This document shows, in pieces, positions 1 through 7,440 of a stretch of 64,000 bases of DNA. Source of the stretch: an uncultured Pelagibacteraceae bacterium (GTDB lineage: Bacteria; Pseudomonadota; Alphaproteobacteria; Pelagibacterales; Pelagibacteraceae); the NCBI GenBank assembly GCA_902579115.1, contig CACHFP010000001.1, positions 1 through 64,000 on the forward strand. The letters run 5' to 3'. The stretch's first letter is position 1; each line of letters starts with the position of its first letter. Both the position numbers and the translations under genes were made by a program. A model generated the notes under the pieces. That model was not told the origin of the DNA, made no database searches, and saw only the letters and a program-made list of their open reading frames with translations.

Positions 1-1581
1 TTCTTCATGGATTAATACAAATTTTTTTATTTTTTCTATCAAAGTAAAACTTTTATTTATATTTTCAATTGTAAGTTTAATTTTTTTCTTATCAATTTCT
101 TTTTCACTTACAATTAATGCAACTAAATAATTTTTCTTATCTCCATAAACAAAAGATTGTTTAATATTTTCGTTTAAACATAAAATATTTTCTATCTTGC
201 TTGGTGAAATGTTATCTCCACCTAAATTTACAATAATATCTTTTTTTCTATCTGTAATTTTTAAATAATTATTTTCATCTAGTTCTCCTATATCTCCAGT
301 ATGTAACCACCCTTCTTTTATTGCTTTTTCAGTTTCTTCTTTTAAATTCCAATAACCCATCATTACGTTTTCACCTTTAATAAGAATTTCTCCATCCTCA
401 GCTATTCTAACTTTATTAGTTCTAAAGGGAGGCCCAACTGACTCGACTTTTACTAAATCTGGTAAATTACAGCTTACAACTGGAGAAGCTTCGGTAAGGC
501 CATATCCTTGAAGAGTAGGTAATCCAACAGCATTTAAAAATTCACCAATATTTTGATCTAAAGCCCCTCCCCCAGATACAAAGGCTTGAAGATTACCACC
601 AAACTGATTTCTAATTTTTTTTCTAACTGTTTTTTCACACAAAAAATTTATGATTTTTTCACTAAATTTTAATTCCTCTTTTTTGAGTATTTTTTTACCT
701 AAATATAAAGTCTGATTTATTAGTTTTCTTTTTAATCCAGATTGTTTTTCAAAATTCATATTAATTTTTGTAAAGAGATTTTGATAAAATCTAGGGACAG
801 CTGTCATGATTGTAGGTTTTGCAATTCCCATATTAGAAATCAGTTTTTCTAAACTTTCAGCGTAGAATACTTTTGCTCCAACTATAATTTGTATAAATTG
901 AACTGTATGTTCATAAGAATGTGATAAAGGTAACCAAGTTAAAAAAACTGGATCTTTTTTTTTGGTTAAAACTTCTAATAATTCAACTGCACCTTCACAG
1001 TTAGATAAAATACCACCATGACTTAAAACAACTCCTTTAGGATTTCCAGATGTACCCGATGTATAAATTATACAAGCAGGCATATTCCGTTTTAAATCTT
1101 TATTCTCTATTTTTTCATTAATTTTTTCATCTAATATCTCATTAATTGATAAACTATCAGAATCTATTTTTTCAAAAGATATTATTTTTTTTACATCACT
1201 ATTTATGAATTTTTTAATTTTATTGTATTGGTCTTGGTTTGAAACAAATATCAATGAAGGCTTACAATCATTTAAAATATATTCATAATCGTTTGCTGAA
1301 TACGTTGTAAAAATAGGAACTGAAATTCCACCTGCATTCATGATAGCGATATCAGTAATTAACCAATATGGTCTATTCTCAGAAAGTATTAAACATCTAT
1401 CACCTTGTTTAATTAAAGATTTAATTTTTAATGTAAGTTTATAAATTCTTTCAGTTACGTCTTCCCAATTATAAGTTTGTTTATCTGGTTTTAACCATTT
1501 TAAAAATGGTCTTTTACCATCAACTTCTTCTGTCTTTTTAAAGTAAAGTTCAACTAGGCTATTTAATTTACTTATATCCAT
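1..1581 (-). CDS. long-chain acyl-CoA synthetase (AMP-forming), 3' end outside the window
   Basis: The frame is open from the ATG at 1579-1581 to the left edge with no stop, giving 527 codons; the C-terminus lies outside the window. The encoded protein carries the adenylate-forming enzyme P-loop YTSGTSGNPKG (about 1030-1065). Near the left end it has the ITDRKKDIIVNLGGDNISP hinge and core motif (about 190-250), typical of long-chain acyl-CoA synthetases. The family joins fatty acids to CoA through an acyl-AMP, at the inner membrane, as the entry to beta-oxidation or lipid synthesis. The gene lies immediately downstream of tRNA-Leu (4 bp gap). The substrate chain length cannot be read from the sequence. 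The class is secure; calling it FadD specifically would be inference. Confidence 0.9.
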   Translation of the reverse strand, partial: MDISKLNSLVELYFKKTEEVDGKRPFLKWLKPDKQTYNWEDVTERIYKLTLKIKSLIKQGDRCLILSENRPYWLITDIAIMNAGGISVPIFTTYSANDYEYILNDCKPSLIFVSNQDQYNKIKKFINSDVKKIISFEKIDSDSLSINEILDEKINEKIENKDLKRNMPACIIYTSGTSGNPKGVVLSHGGILSNCEGAVELLEVLTKKKDPVFLTWLPLSHSYEHTVQFIQIIVGAKVFYAESLEKLISNMGIAKPTIMTAVPRFYQNLFTKINMNFEKQSGLKRKLINQTLYLGKKILKKEELKFSEKIINFLCEKTVRKKIRNQFGGNLQAFVSGGGALDQNIGEFLNAVGLPTLQGYGLTEASPVVSCNLPDLVKVESVGPPFRTNKVRIAEDGEILIKGENVMMGYWNLKEETEKAIKEGWLHTGDIGELDENNYLKITDRKKDIIVNLGGDNISPSKIENILCLNENIKQSFVYGDKKNYLVALIVSEKEIDKKKIKLTIENINKSFTLIEKIKKFVLIHEE

Positions 1582-1585
1582 AACT

Positions 1586-1672
1586 TGGTGGGCGAAGAGA
1601 GACTCGAACTCTCAAGGTATTGCTACCACCGGATTTTGAGTCCGGCGCGTCTACCAGTTCCACCATTCGCCC
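1586..1672 (-). tRNA. tRNA-Leu (anticodon CAA)
   Basis: On the minus strand a 7-bp acceptor stem (GGGCGAA/TTCGCCC) encloses a cloverleaf with an anticodon arm CCGGA-CTCAAAA-TCCGG. The anticodon CAA is complementary to 1636-1638. There is a variable arm long enough for a type II tRNA, and a T-arm with the GTTCGAGTC-type loop. The discriminator A and CCA end are encoded (1586-1589). Leucine identity follows from the anticodon and the long variable arm. It lies 14 bp after the stop of the symporter gene and 4 bp before the acyl-CoA synthetase start, so it may be processed from a longer transcript. Confidence 0.97.
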
Positions 1673-1686
1673 TTTTTTTAGATAAT

Positions 1687-2532
1687 CTAATTGATTTTCC
1701 TTACTATGAGAACAAAAATAATTGATGTGCAAAACATAATTAGTGCATAGGCCGCTGTTGGTACCATAAACACAATGTCATCAAATAATTGTGTTGTAAC
1801 AAACACTGCTAAAGTTCCGTTTTGTAAGCCACATTCCAATGAAATACATTTTCTTTGTGCAATTCCTGATGTCCAAAACTTTGCAACATAATATCCAACA
1901 AAAATCATAGTCATATTTAAAATGAAAGCTATTAGACCTGCTCTAGTTATATAAGAAGCAATCATATCCCATTCCTCTACCCAAATTGCAATAAATACTA
2001 TTAAGAATAAAATTACTGATAATCTTTGAATAATAAGAGTTTTAGAAATAATAAAATTAGTCATTAAACTTCTAACAATCATTCCAAAAATAACAGGAAC
2101 AGTTACTACAAGGAACATCTTCATTGCAATATTGAGCATTGATATATCTTTTGCTGTTTCAATCTCTAAAAAATCGGCAGAATTAAAAACTATCAAAGGA
2201 ACGATGAAAATACTTAATAAACTGACAATCGCTGTCAAACTGACTGATAAAGCTACATCTCCATCTGCAAACTTAGTAAGGATATTTGAAGTAACACCAC
2301 CTGGAGCAGCGGCTATTACCATAACTCCTAAAGCTATTTCTGGTGGTAGTAAAATGATATTAATTAAGATAAAAGCAATTATTGGAAGCAAAATAACCTG
2401 ACATAAAAAACCTACTAGGAAATCTCTTGGGTTTTTAAGCACTCTTGTAAAATCCCCAATTGTTAAGCCAAGACCTAAACCGAACATTATTATGGCAAGA
2501 CAAACGGGTGCTATTGTAGTTACGATTTCCAT
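1687..2532 (-). CDS. bile acid:sodium symporter (BASS/SBF) family transporter
   Basis: A 281-residue, very hydrophobic protein with about nine or ten predicted membrane spans. It shows two BASS hallmarks: APGGVTSN at residues 76-83 and ECGLQNGTLA at 233-242, the latter matching the conserved E-x-G-x-Q-N crossover motif involved in sodium and substrate binding. Members import organic anions (bile acids, pantoate, pyruvate or other acids) with sodium across the inner membrane. A marine bacterium would more likely use it for small carboxylates than bile acids, but the substrate cannot be inferred. The length fits the family. It is probably in one transcript with the following tRNA-Leu. Confidence 0.88.
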   Translation of the reverse strand: MEIVTTIAPVCLAIIMFGLGLGLTIGDFTRVLKNPRDFLVGFLCQVILLPIIAFILINIILLPPEIALGVMVIAAAPGGVTSNILTKFADGDVALSVSLTAIVSLLSIFIVPLIVFNSADFLEIETAKDISMLNIAMKMFLVVTVPVIFGMIVRSLMTNFIISKTLIIQRLSVILFLIVFIAIWVEEWDMIASYITRAGLIAFILNMTMIFVGYYVAKFWTSGIAQRKCISLECGLQNGTLAVFVTTQLFDDIVFMVPTAAYALIMFCTSIIFVLIVRKIN

Positions 2533-2546
2533 AATTTTGTAAGTTC

Positions 2547-3596
2547 CTATTCTACTTTAAATGAAGAGTTTTTCATGAGGTCGAAAATTACAGTTACAAA
2601 ACCAGCTTTATGCTTTTGATTTTGCATGTAGTTTTCTTCAAAGGATTTTATGTTTTTAGGAGATGGTAGAAGCATATATTCAAGCTTTTTATTTTTCGTG
2701 ACCAATTTTTGTTTTGAGAGGTATTTTAATTTTCTAATCACTGTAGCTCTTGGTATAGTTGAAATTTCAGATATAGAAGATGCGTTTATTCCATTTTTGG
2801 GAGTATGTCTTAAAAGATGTAAGTATAAATCTGCGTAAGTTCTAGGGTCCTCAACAACTCTGTTTTTTACTTGTTTTGAATAATCGGTAAATTGTGAAAT
2901 ACCAATAGCACCCCAAACATTCCACGTCTCTAAATCTCCATAGAAAGTTCTGTGTCTTACTAAAAAAGGAATTTGAAGCCTTAGCCAATGTTGCCAGCAT
3001 ATAGTAAAGTAAGCGTCTATAAATTTCTCGATTTCTTCTTTTGAGAATGGTCTTCCAAACCAGTCTTCTTTCCCAAGAATAGAGCTCGTTTTTTCTAGAA
3101 AATTTACCAAAATTTTTTTTGAATTATATGGTTTTTGCACACGATTTATTTGGTTATTAAAAAAAATAGTTTTTCCTTTTCTAAAAATTATATTTTGATC
3201 TTGCAAAAAATTAACTTTTCTTCTTATTGTTTCTTTAGGAATATTAAGCTCTTTTGAAATCTCAATAAGGTTAATCTTATCAATATTTAATTCGTTTTTT
3301 TCATAGAATTCTTGAAATGAAAGATATTGAAAACGATCTGAATATTTTTGAAAAACTTGATTTACCAAATAAATTAAAATTAGATAACTATCGTAGTCTT
3401 TGAATGTATTATATGCGTTATTACACCATGCTTGTTGTAACTTAAACCACAAAGATACCGTCTCATTAGAATTTCTAGATAAAACATCATAAACCTCTTC
3501 AGCATTTATTGTATTAAAAATTTTGTTTTCAAAAGATGGTTTCTTTTTTAAGGGCTCAAAAATTTTTACTGTTTTTAGATCTATTGGTTTAGACAT
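2547..3596 (-). CDS. uncharacterised protein with two winged-helix-like segments
   Basis: 349 residues, not recognised as a named family. Two segments look like winged helix-turn-helix domains with matching spacing: residues 105-146 (IEISKELNIPKETIRRKVNFL, then a short hairpin) and 270-310 (ISEISTIPRATVIRKLKYL, then LVTKNKKLEYML). Both share the pattern I-x-x-I-x-x-(L)-x-I-P-(R/K)-x-T-(I/V)-x-R-K-(V/L)-x-x-L, suggesting internal duplication and DNA binding in the MarR/IclR-like fold class. Between them is a Trp/aromatic-rich helical region (about 180-235). The upstream membrane peptide's TAA is directly followed by this ATG, so the two are probably translationally coupled. It could be a membrane-linked transcriptional regulator; target and signal are unknown. 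Confidence 0.6.
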   Translation of the reverse strand: MSKPIDLKTVKIFEPLKKKPSFENKIFNTINAEEVYDVLSRNSNETVSLWFKLQQAWCNNAYNTFKDYDSYLILIYLVNQVFQKYSDRFQYLSFQEFYEKNELNIDKINLIEISKELNIPKETIRRKVNFLQDQNIIFRKGKTIFFNNQINRVQKPYNSKKILVNFLEKTSSILGKEDWFGRPFSKEEIEKFIDAYFTICWQHWLRLQIPFLVRHRTFYGDLETWNVWGAIGISQFTDYSKQVKNRVVEDPRTYADLYLHLLRHTPKNGINASSISEISTIPRATVIRKLKYLSKQKLVTKNKKLEYMLLPSPKNIKSFEENYMQNQKHKAGFVTVIFDLMKNSSFKVE

Positions 3597-3782
3597 TTAT
3601 TTTTTCCACGTCACACTTTGATTAATTAATATAGCCATTAAAATCCAAATAATAAATGTTCCTTCCGGTGAAAAACCGTAATCAGCTCCAAAAATCCCTG
3701 CAACTATAACGATTGAATAAATAGCAACTGTAGATAATATTAAACTTGCCAGATACCTAAGGATTGTGCATTTTAAATTCAT
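3597..3782 (-). CDS. small two-helix membrane protein (hypothetical)
   Basis: 61 residues with two hydrophobic stretches, about 8-33 and 41-55, separated by a short acidic/Gly loop. No family recognised. Its stop TAA abuts the ATG of the double-wHTH gene (TAAATG), arguing for co-translation. Its ATG shares the palindrome CATG (3780-3783) with the divergently transcribed YqaA-like gene, so the two start codons overlap by two bases. That arrangement leaves no room for ordinary leaders, so either both mRNAs start inside the opposite gene or one start is misplaced. Moderately likely to be real because of the tight coupling and clean membrane profile. Confidence 0.55.
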   Translation of the reverse strand: MNLKCTILRYLASLILSTVAIYSIVIVAGIFGADYGFSPEGTFIIWILMAILINQSVTWKK

Positions 3783-4380
3783 GATTTTAAAAAAATTATA
3801 CGATAGATGCGTTGAGCTTGCTAGACATAAATTTTCAAAGCCTTTATTAGGTTTTGTAGCATTTATTGAAAGTTTCTTTTTTCCAGTTCCACCTGACCTA
3901 ATGATTGTTCCAATGGTAGTGGCAAAGCGGGAGGATTATCTTAAGATATTTCTTATCGCTACGACCGGCTCTGTTTTGGGCGGATTATTTGGATATATGT
4001 TAGGAGTTTTCTTTTTAGATGCCTCAATGGTCATTATTGAATTTTATGGTTATGAAGAAAAAGTTTTTGAAATGCAAGATAAGATGTCTACAAAAGGTGG
4101 ATTTTTAGCTTGGCTTGGAATTATGTTTTTAGCTGGCTTTACCCCGCTTCCTTTTAAAGTTTTTACTATTACGAGTGGAGTGATCGCCTATAATCTTCCA
4201 GTATTTTTCTTTATATGTTTATTTACTAGAGGGCTAAGATTTTTCTTAGTTTCTTATTTAACATTTCTTTTTGGTAAAAAATTTGGTGATTTCATCGAGA
4301 AAAGAGGTGCGCTTTGGTTTACTTTAACTGGAATTTTTATTGTGGTTTTAGCCGTCGTCCTTTATATAATTTTTACCTAA
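3781..4380 (+). CDS. YqaA/DedA-like (SNARE-associated) membrane protein
   Basis: 199 residues from the ATG at 3781; an in-frame ATG at 3766 would add five residues but falls inside the divergent small gene. The sequence has several membrane spans and the PVPPDLMIVP...GSVLGGLFGYMLG pattern characteristic of the VTT/DedA superfamily YqaA branch. DedA-family proteins are linked to lipid scrambling and membrane homeostasis; the YqaA branch has no settled function. Its stop overlaps the dsbB start by one base (TAATG), so it heads a three-gene unit with dsbB and coq7. Confidence 0.8.
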   Translation: MILKKLYDRCVELARHKFSKPLLGFVAFIESFFFPVPPDLMIVPMVVAKREDYLKIFLIATTGSVLGGLFGYMLGVFFLDASMVIIEFYGYEEKVFEMQDKMSTKGGFLAWLGIMFLAGFTPLPFKVFTITSGVIAYNLPVFFFICLFTRGLRFFLVSYLTFLFGKKFGDFIEKRGALWFTLTGIFIVVLAVVLYIIFT

Positions 4381-4862
4381 TGTTAAATAACAATAAGTTA
4401 ATTTTAAACAGTATATTAGTTTTTAGTTTTTTATCTTTGACTATAGCTTATTTCGTTCAATACATATTAGGACATGAGCCTTGTAATTTATGCCTAATTG
4501 AGAGAATTCCTTATTTAGCTTCTTTAATACTTATTTCGTTAATATTTATAATTAATAAATTTGAGAAAGTAATTGCTGCTATTGTGCTATTATTTTTTAT
4601 TTTTGGTTCAGTAGTTTCTTTTTATCATGTAGGAATTGAACAAGGATTTTTTAATGAGTCTTTTGTGTGCGATTTGGGTTCATCTAATGAGAATATGTCT
4701 AAAGAGGATTTGTTAAAACTACTTCAGAATAAAACCCCAATAAGCTGTAAAGACGTGACTTTTAGGTTTTTTGGACTTTCTCTTGCTACAATAAATACAG
4801 TTATATCAATACTGTTAAGTGGTATTATGGTTAAAGTGGTTAAAAATTATGGAAAAAACTAA
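4380..4862 (+). CDS. dsbB: disulfide bond formation protein DsbB
   Basis: 160 residues from the ATG that overlaps the upstream stop (TAATG at 4378-4382); this start gives the usual short cytoplasmic N-terminus before helix 1. Four membrane helices are visible. The redox pairs are present: C35-N-L-C38 after helix 1, and C97 with C123 in the second periplasmic loop. DsbB reoxidises DsbA and passes electrons to ubiquinone, so cysteines, topology and length all agree. Its 3' end overlaps the start of coq7 by 14 bp, an interesting pairing because Coq7 helps make the quinone DsbB uses. Confidence 0.92.
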   Translation: MLNNNKLILNSILVFSFLSLTIAYFVQYILGHEPCNLCLIERIPYLASLILISLIFIINKFEKVIAAIVLLFFIFGSVVSFYHVGIEQGFFNESFVCDLGSSNENMSKEDLLKLLQNKTPISCKDVTFRFFGLSLATINTVISILLSGIMVKVVKNYGKN

Positions 4863-5382
4863 TAAAAAAATTTTAGAAGAAATTATAAGAGTAGATCATG
4901 CTGGAGAACGGGGTGCTATTAAAATTTACGAAGGTCAATTACTGGCTCTAAAAACTTTTAAACAAAATGCTTCTTTGAAAAGAAAGATTGAAGAAATGAA
5001 GGAGCACGAAAGAGAGCACTATGAATATTTTGATAACGAAATTAAAAAAAGAAATATACAGCCAACTAAACTTTTGCCTCTGTGGGATTTAATGGGAGTT
5101 ACTTTAGGTTTTGGAACTGCGATGCTCGGTGAAAAAGCGGCCATGTTATGTACTGCTTCAGTTGAAGAGGTAATTGATGGTCATTATAAAGATCAAACAT
5201 ATAAACTTGGAAAAGATGAAGAGGAATTAAAAAAGAAAATTATGAAGTTTAGACAAGATGAACTCGATCATAAAGATATAGCTTATGATAATGGAGCAAC
5301 AAAAAAAGGTTTATTTGGGGTACTAGATAAAGTTATCAAAACTTCATCAAGAATAGCTATAACAATATCCGAAAAAATATAA
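4849..5382 (+). CDS. coq7: demethoxyubiquinone hydroxylase Coq7
   Basis: 177 residues from ATG 4849 (VDHAGERGA begins at residue 15). The di-iron carboxylate ligands are visible: E20 in HAGE, E54-x-x-H57 (EREH), E106/E107 in SVEE, and E138-x-x-H141 (ELDH). Coq7 hydroxylates demethoxyubiquinone at C6, a late step of ubiquinone biosynthesis, at the inner membrane surface. Length matches the short bacterial form. It overlaps dsbB by 14 bp and its stop directly abuts the stop of the convergent HNH gene with no spacer. An earlier in-frame start at 4819 was rejected because it only adds a segment inside dsbB. Confidence 0.95.
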   Translation: MEKTNKKILEEIIRVDHAGERGAIKIYEGQLLALKTFKQNASLKRKIEEMKEHEREHYEYFDNEIKKRNIQPTKLLPLWDLMGVTLGFGTAMLGEKAAMLCTASVEEVIDGHYKDQTYKLGKDEEELKKKIMKFRQDELDHKDIAYDNGATKKGLFGVLDKVIKTSSRIAITISEKI

Positions 5383-5952
5383 CTAAGGTTCTAACTCGAT
5401 ATCCCAATATAAATAGTCCATCCAACTTTCGTGTAAAAAATTCGGAGGAAAATTTCTTCCATTTCTGTGAAGATCTTCAACTGTTGGAGCATAAGGTTTA
5501 TTAGTTAATTTTAAATCACAGTCTTTAAAGAGTTTTCCACCTTTTTTAACATTACAACTTGAACAAGCTGTCACTACATTATTCCAATCTGTTAAGCCAC
5601 CTTTGGATTTTGGGAGGAGGTGATCAAAAGTTAAATCTTTTTTATCTCCACAATATTGGCAAGTAAACTTGTCCCTTAAAAAAACATTAAATCTTGTGAA
5701 ATTTGGATTTTTTGATGGTTGAATAAAATTTTTTAAAGCTATTACACTTGGTAGACTCATTTCAAAAGATGGGCTTCTAATTTTTCGATTATAATTTGAA
5801 ACGATACTTACTCTATCTAAAAAAACTGATTTAACTGCATCTTGCCAACACCAAATGGAAAGCGGATAATAACTCAAAGGTCTAAAATCAGCATTAAGAA
5901 CTAATGCTGGACACTTTTCTAATGGAACTTTATCTGCAGAAGAAATAATCAT
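5383..5952 (-). CDS. HNH endonuclease family protein
   Basis: 189 residues. The C-terminal half is an HNH domain: zinc-binding pairs C98-x-x-C101 and C130-x-x-C133, the DH at 110-111 as the catalytic His, and the NN at 124-125. The N-terminal part (PALVLNADFRPLSYYPLSIW) matches the standalone HNH proteins common in alphaproteobacteria. These single genes are not linked to a restriction methylase or intron here, so a role in DNA repair or recombination is possible but unknown. No mobile-element borders are seen and base composition looks like its neighbours. Confidence 0.88.
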   Translation of the reverse strand: MIISSADKVPLEKCPALVLNADFRPLSYYPLSIWCWQDAVKSVFLDRVSIVSNYNRKIRSPSFEMSLPSVIALKNFIQPSKNPNFTRFNVFLRDKFTCQYCGDKKDLTFDHLLPKSKGGLTDWNNVVTACSSCNVKKGGKLFKDCDLKLTNKPYAPTVEDLHRNGRNFPPNFLHESWMDYLYWDIELEP

Positions 5953-6013
5953 AATTAAAGCTAACTTATAAGAAAAATTTTATCAAGTTATAATTATGCT
6001 ACAGTTAAAATAG

Positions 6014-6670
6014 TTAAGAATCAAAATGTTTTTTAATGAATTGTAGACCCAAACTTGACCCTTCAGTGGGTATACGATGTTCGCAGTGTTTAAATATTTT
6101 TGTTTCAATTTCATAATTATGTTTTGCAAAAAATTCTTTAGCTTCAAGAAGTGATTCTATAGGAACAACTTGGTCAAGATCTCCATGCATTAAGATAATA
6201 TTAGGTCTAGAAACTATATTTTTAGAAAGGTGATCTATGCTTATAATTCTTCCAGAATATCCAACGATAGAATTTATAGTATCTTTTCTCTTTATGCCGG
6301 TTTGTAAAGTTATCATACAACCCTGGCTAAAACCCCCGATAATAATATTATTAGATTTCAAATCATATTTTTCCTTAACTTCATCTATAAATTTATTAAG
6401 TTTATTTTCTGCTACCAAAGATTTCGATAAAATTTGTTCAGGTGTTTGATCCATTAAATCAAACCATTGAAATCCTGTTGGGCTTGCTGCACATTTTTCA
6501 GGAGCATCTGGGCAAATTATAATAGTATCTGGCAAATGAGCTCTCCAATAACTGGCTAAAATTGAAATATCTTTACCGTCTCCACCATACCCATGGCAAA
6601 GAATAACTGCATTCTTTGGTTTTTCTTTAGAAAGAGGCTCTAAAATAATTGTATTTAATGAAAAGGTCAT
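6014..6670 (-). CDS. carboxylesterase/phospholipase-like serine hydrolase
   Basis: 218 residues, alpha/beta hydrolase of the Abhydrolase_2 type (YpfH/EstB-like). The oxyanion-hole HGYGGDG lies at 26-32, the nucleophile S115 in GFSQG (113-117), the acid probably D166 in HGDLDQVVP, and the catalytic H198 in EHRIP. There is no signal peptide, so it is cytoplasmic. The family hydrolyses short-chain esters or lysophospholipids; the exact substrate is not predictable. It is divergent from the HIG1 gene with only 15 bp between starts. Confidence 0.88.
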   Translation of the reverse strand: MTFSLNTIILEPLSKEKPKNAVILCHGYGGDGKDISILASYWRAHLPDTIIICPDAPEKCAASPTGFQWFDLMDQTPEQILSKSLVAENKLNKFIDEVKEKYDLKSNNIIIGGFSQGCMITLQTGIKRKDTINSIVGYSGRIISIDHLSKNIVSRPNIILMHGDLDQVVPIESLLEAKEFFAKHNYEIETKIFKHCEHRIPTEGSSLGLQFIKKHFDS

Positions 6671-6685
6671 ATAGATAAATTACCA

Positions 6686-6886
6686 ATGTCAGAATTTTTA
6701 TTTAACTTTATAGGTTTCACTTTATTAGGTGCTGTTGCCATAGTTTTAATCATGGGTATTTATACTTTATTTAAAGGCGGGAGTACTAGTAAAAAATATT
6801 CAAATAAACTTATGCAGTTAAGAGTATTGTTACAATTTATTGCAATAATAGTTTTAGTTTTACTTGCTTATTTTTTTAAAGATTAA
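6686..6886 (+). CDS. HIG1-domain small membrane protein
   Basis: 66 residues with two membrane helices (about 8-27 and 45-63) separated by a basic loop carrying KGG...SNKLMQLRVLLQ, the signature of the HIG1 (hypoxia-induced gene 1) domain. In mitochondria HIG1 proteins are respiratory-complex assembly or modulating factors; the alphaproteobacterial versions are poorly studied, and a link to terminal oxidase is inference. Its stop overlaps the stop of the convergent tlpA-like gene by 4 bp. Confidence 0.82.
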   Translation: MSEFLFNFIGFTLLGAVAIVLIMGIYTLFKGGSTSKKYSNKLMQLRVLLQFIAIIVLVLLAYFFKD

Positions 6887-7410
6887 ATATATTTTCTTAA
6901 AAGTTTAATAAATTCCTCGCTAGCAAAATCGATTTCACCGATCACTTTTCCGAATTCCTTTCCCTCTTTATTGATCAATATACTTGTTGGCAAGCCTCTT
7001 AATTTGAATCCTTTGGCTAATTTTAATTCTGGATCATAATAGGTTTTAAGATCTTTCACTCCTATATCTTTAAAAAATTGATCTACTTTTATATTATTTG
7101 GTTTTTCCATATTCACTGCAAAAATATCAATTTCTGGTAACTTGGTACCTAATTTTTCTAGAGAGGGCATTTCTTTTCGACAAGGTGCACACCACGTGGC
7201 CCAAAAATTTATTATCATGATCTTGCCTCTTTTGTTCATTAAATCAACGTCTTGAAGATTTGAGTCTTTAAATCTTAATTCGCTAATAATTTGGGGTTTT
7301 TCATGAATAATAACGTTTTTTGAAAAATCCTCTGCTCCAATAAGATTTTGGCTAAGAAGAGATAGAACTATTATGTGAATATAGATTTTAAAAGATTTAC
7401 TAATTTTCAT
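6883..7410 (-). CDS. tlpA: TlpA-like periplasmic thioredoxin
   Basis: 175 residues with an N-terminal hydrophobic segment (about 8-25) acting as signal or anchor. A thioredoxin fold follows with C74-A-P-C77 in the FWATWCAPC motif and the cis-proline at P141 (GLPTS). TlpA/ResA-type proteins reduce disulfides in the periplasm, for example in cytochrome c or oxidase copper-site maturation. The position divergent to argH, 30 bp between starts, is a known alphaproteobacterial arrangement and supports the TlpA assignment. The exact client is unknown. Confidence 0.85.
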   Translation of the reverse strand: MKISKSFKIYIHIIVLSLLSQNLIGAEDFSKNVIIHEKPQIISELRFKDSNLQDVDLMNKRGKIMIINFWATWCAPCRKEMPSLEKLGTKLPEIDIFAVNMEKPNNIKVDQFFKDIGVKDLKTYYDPELKLAKGFKLRGLPTSILINKEGKEFGKVIGEIDFASEEFIKLLRKYI

Positions 7411-7440
7411 ATTAATTTAAATTGTAAATAACATAGTAAA

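Noticed and set aside
5383..5952. HNH gene as a homing or mobile element
   Set aside because: No inverted repeats, no methylase, no interrupted host gene, and composition like its neighbours.
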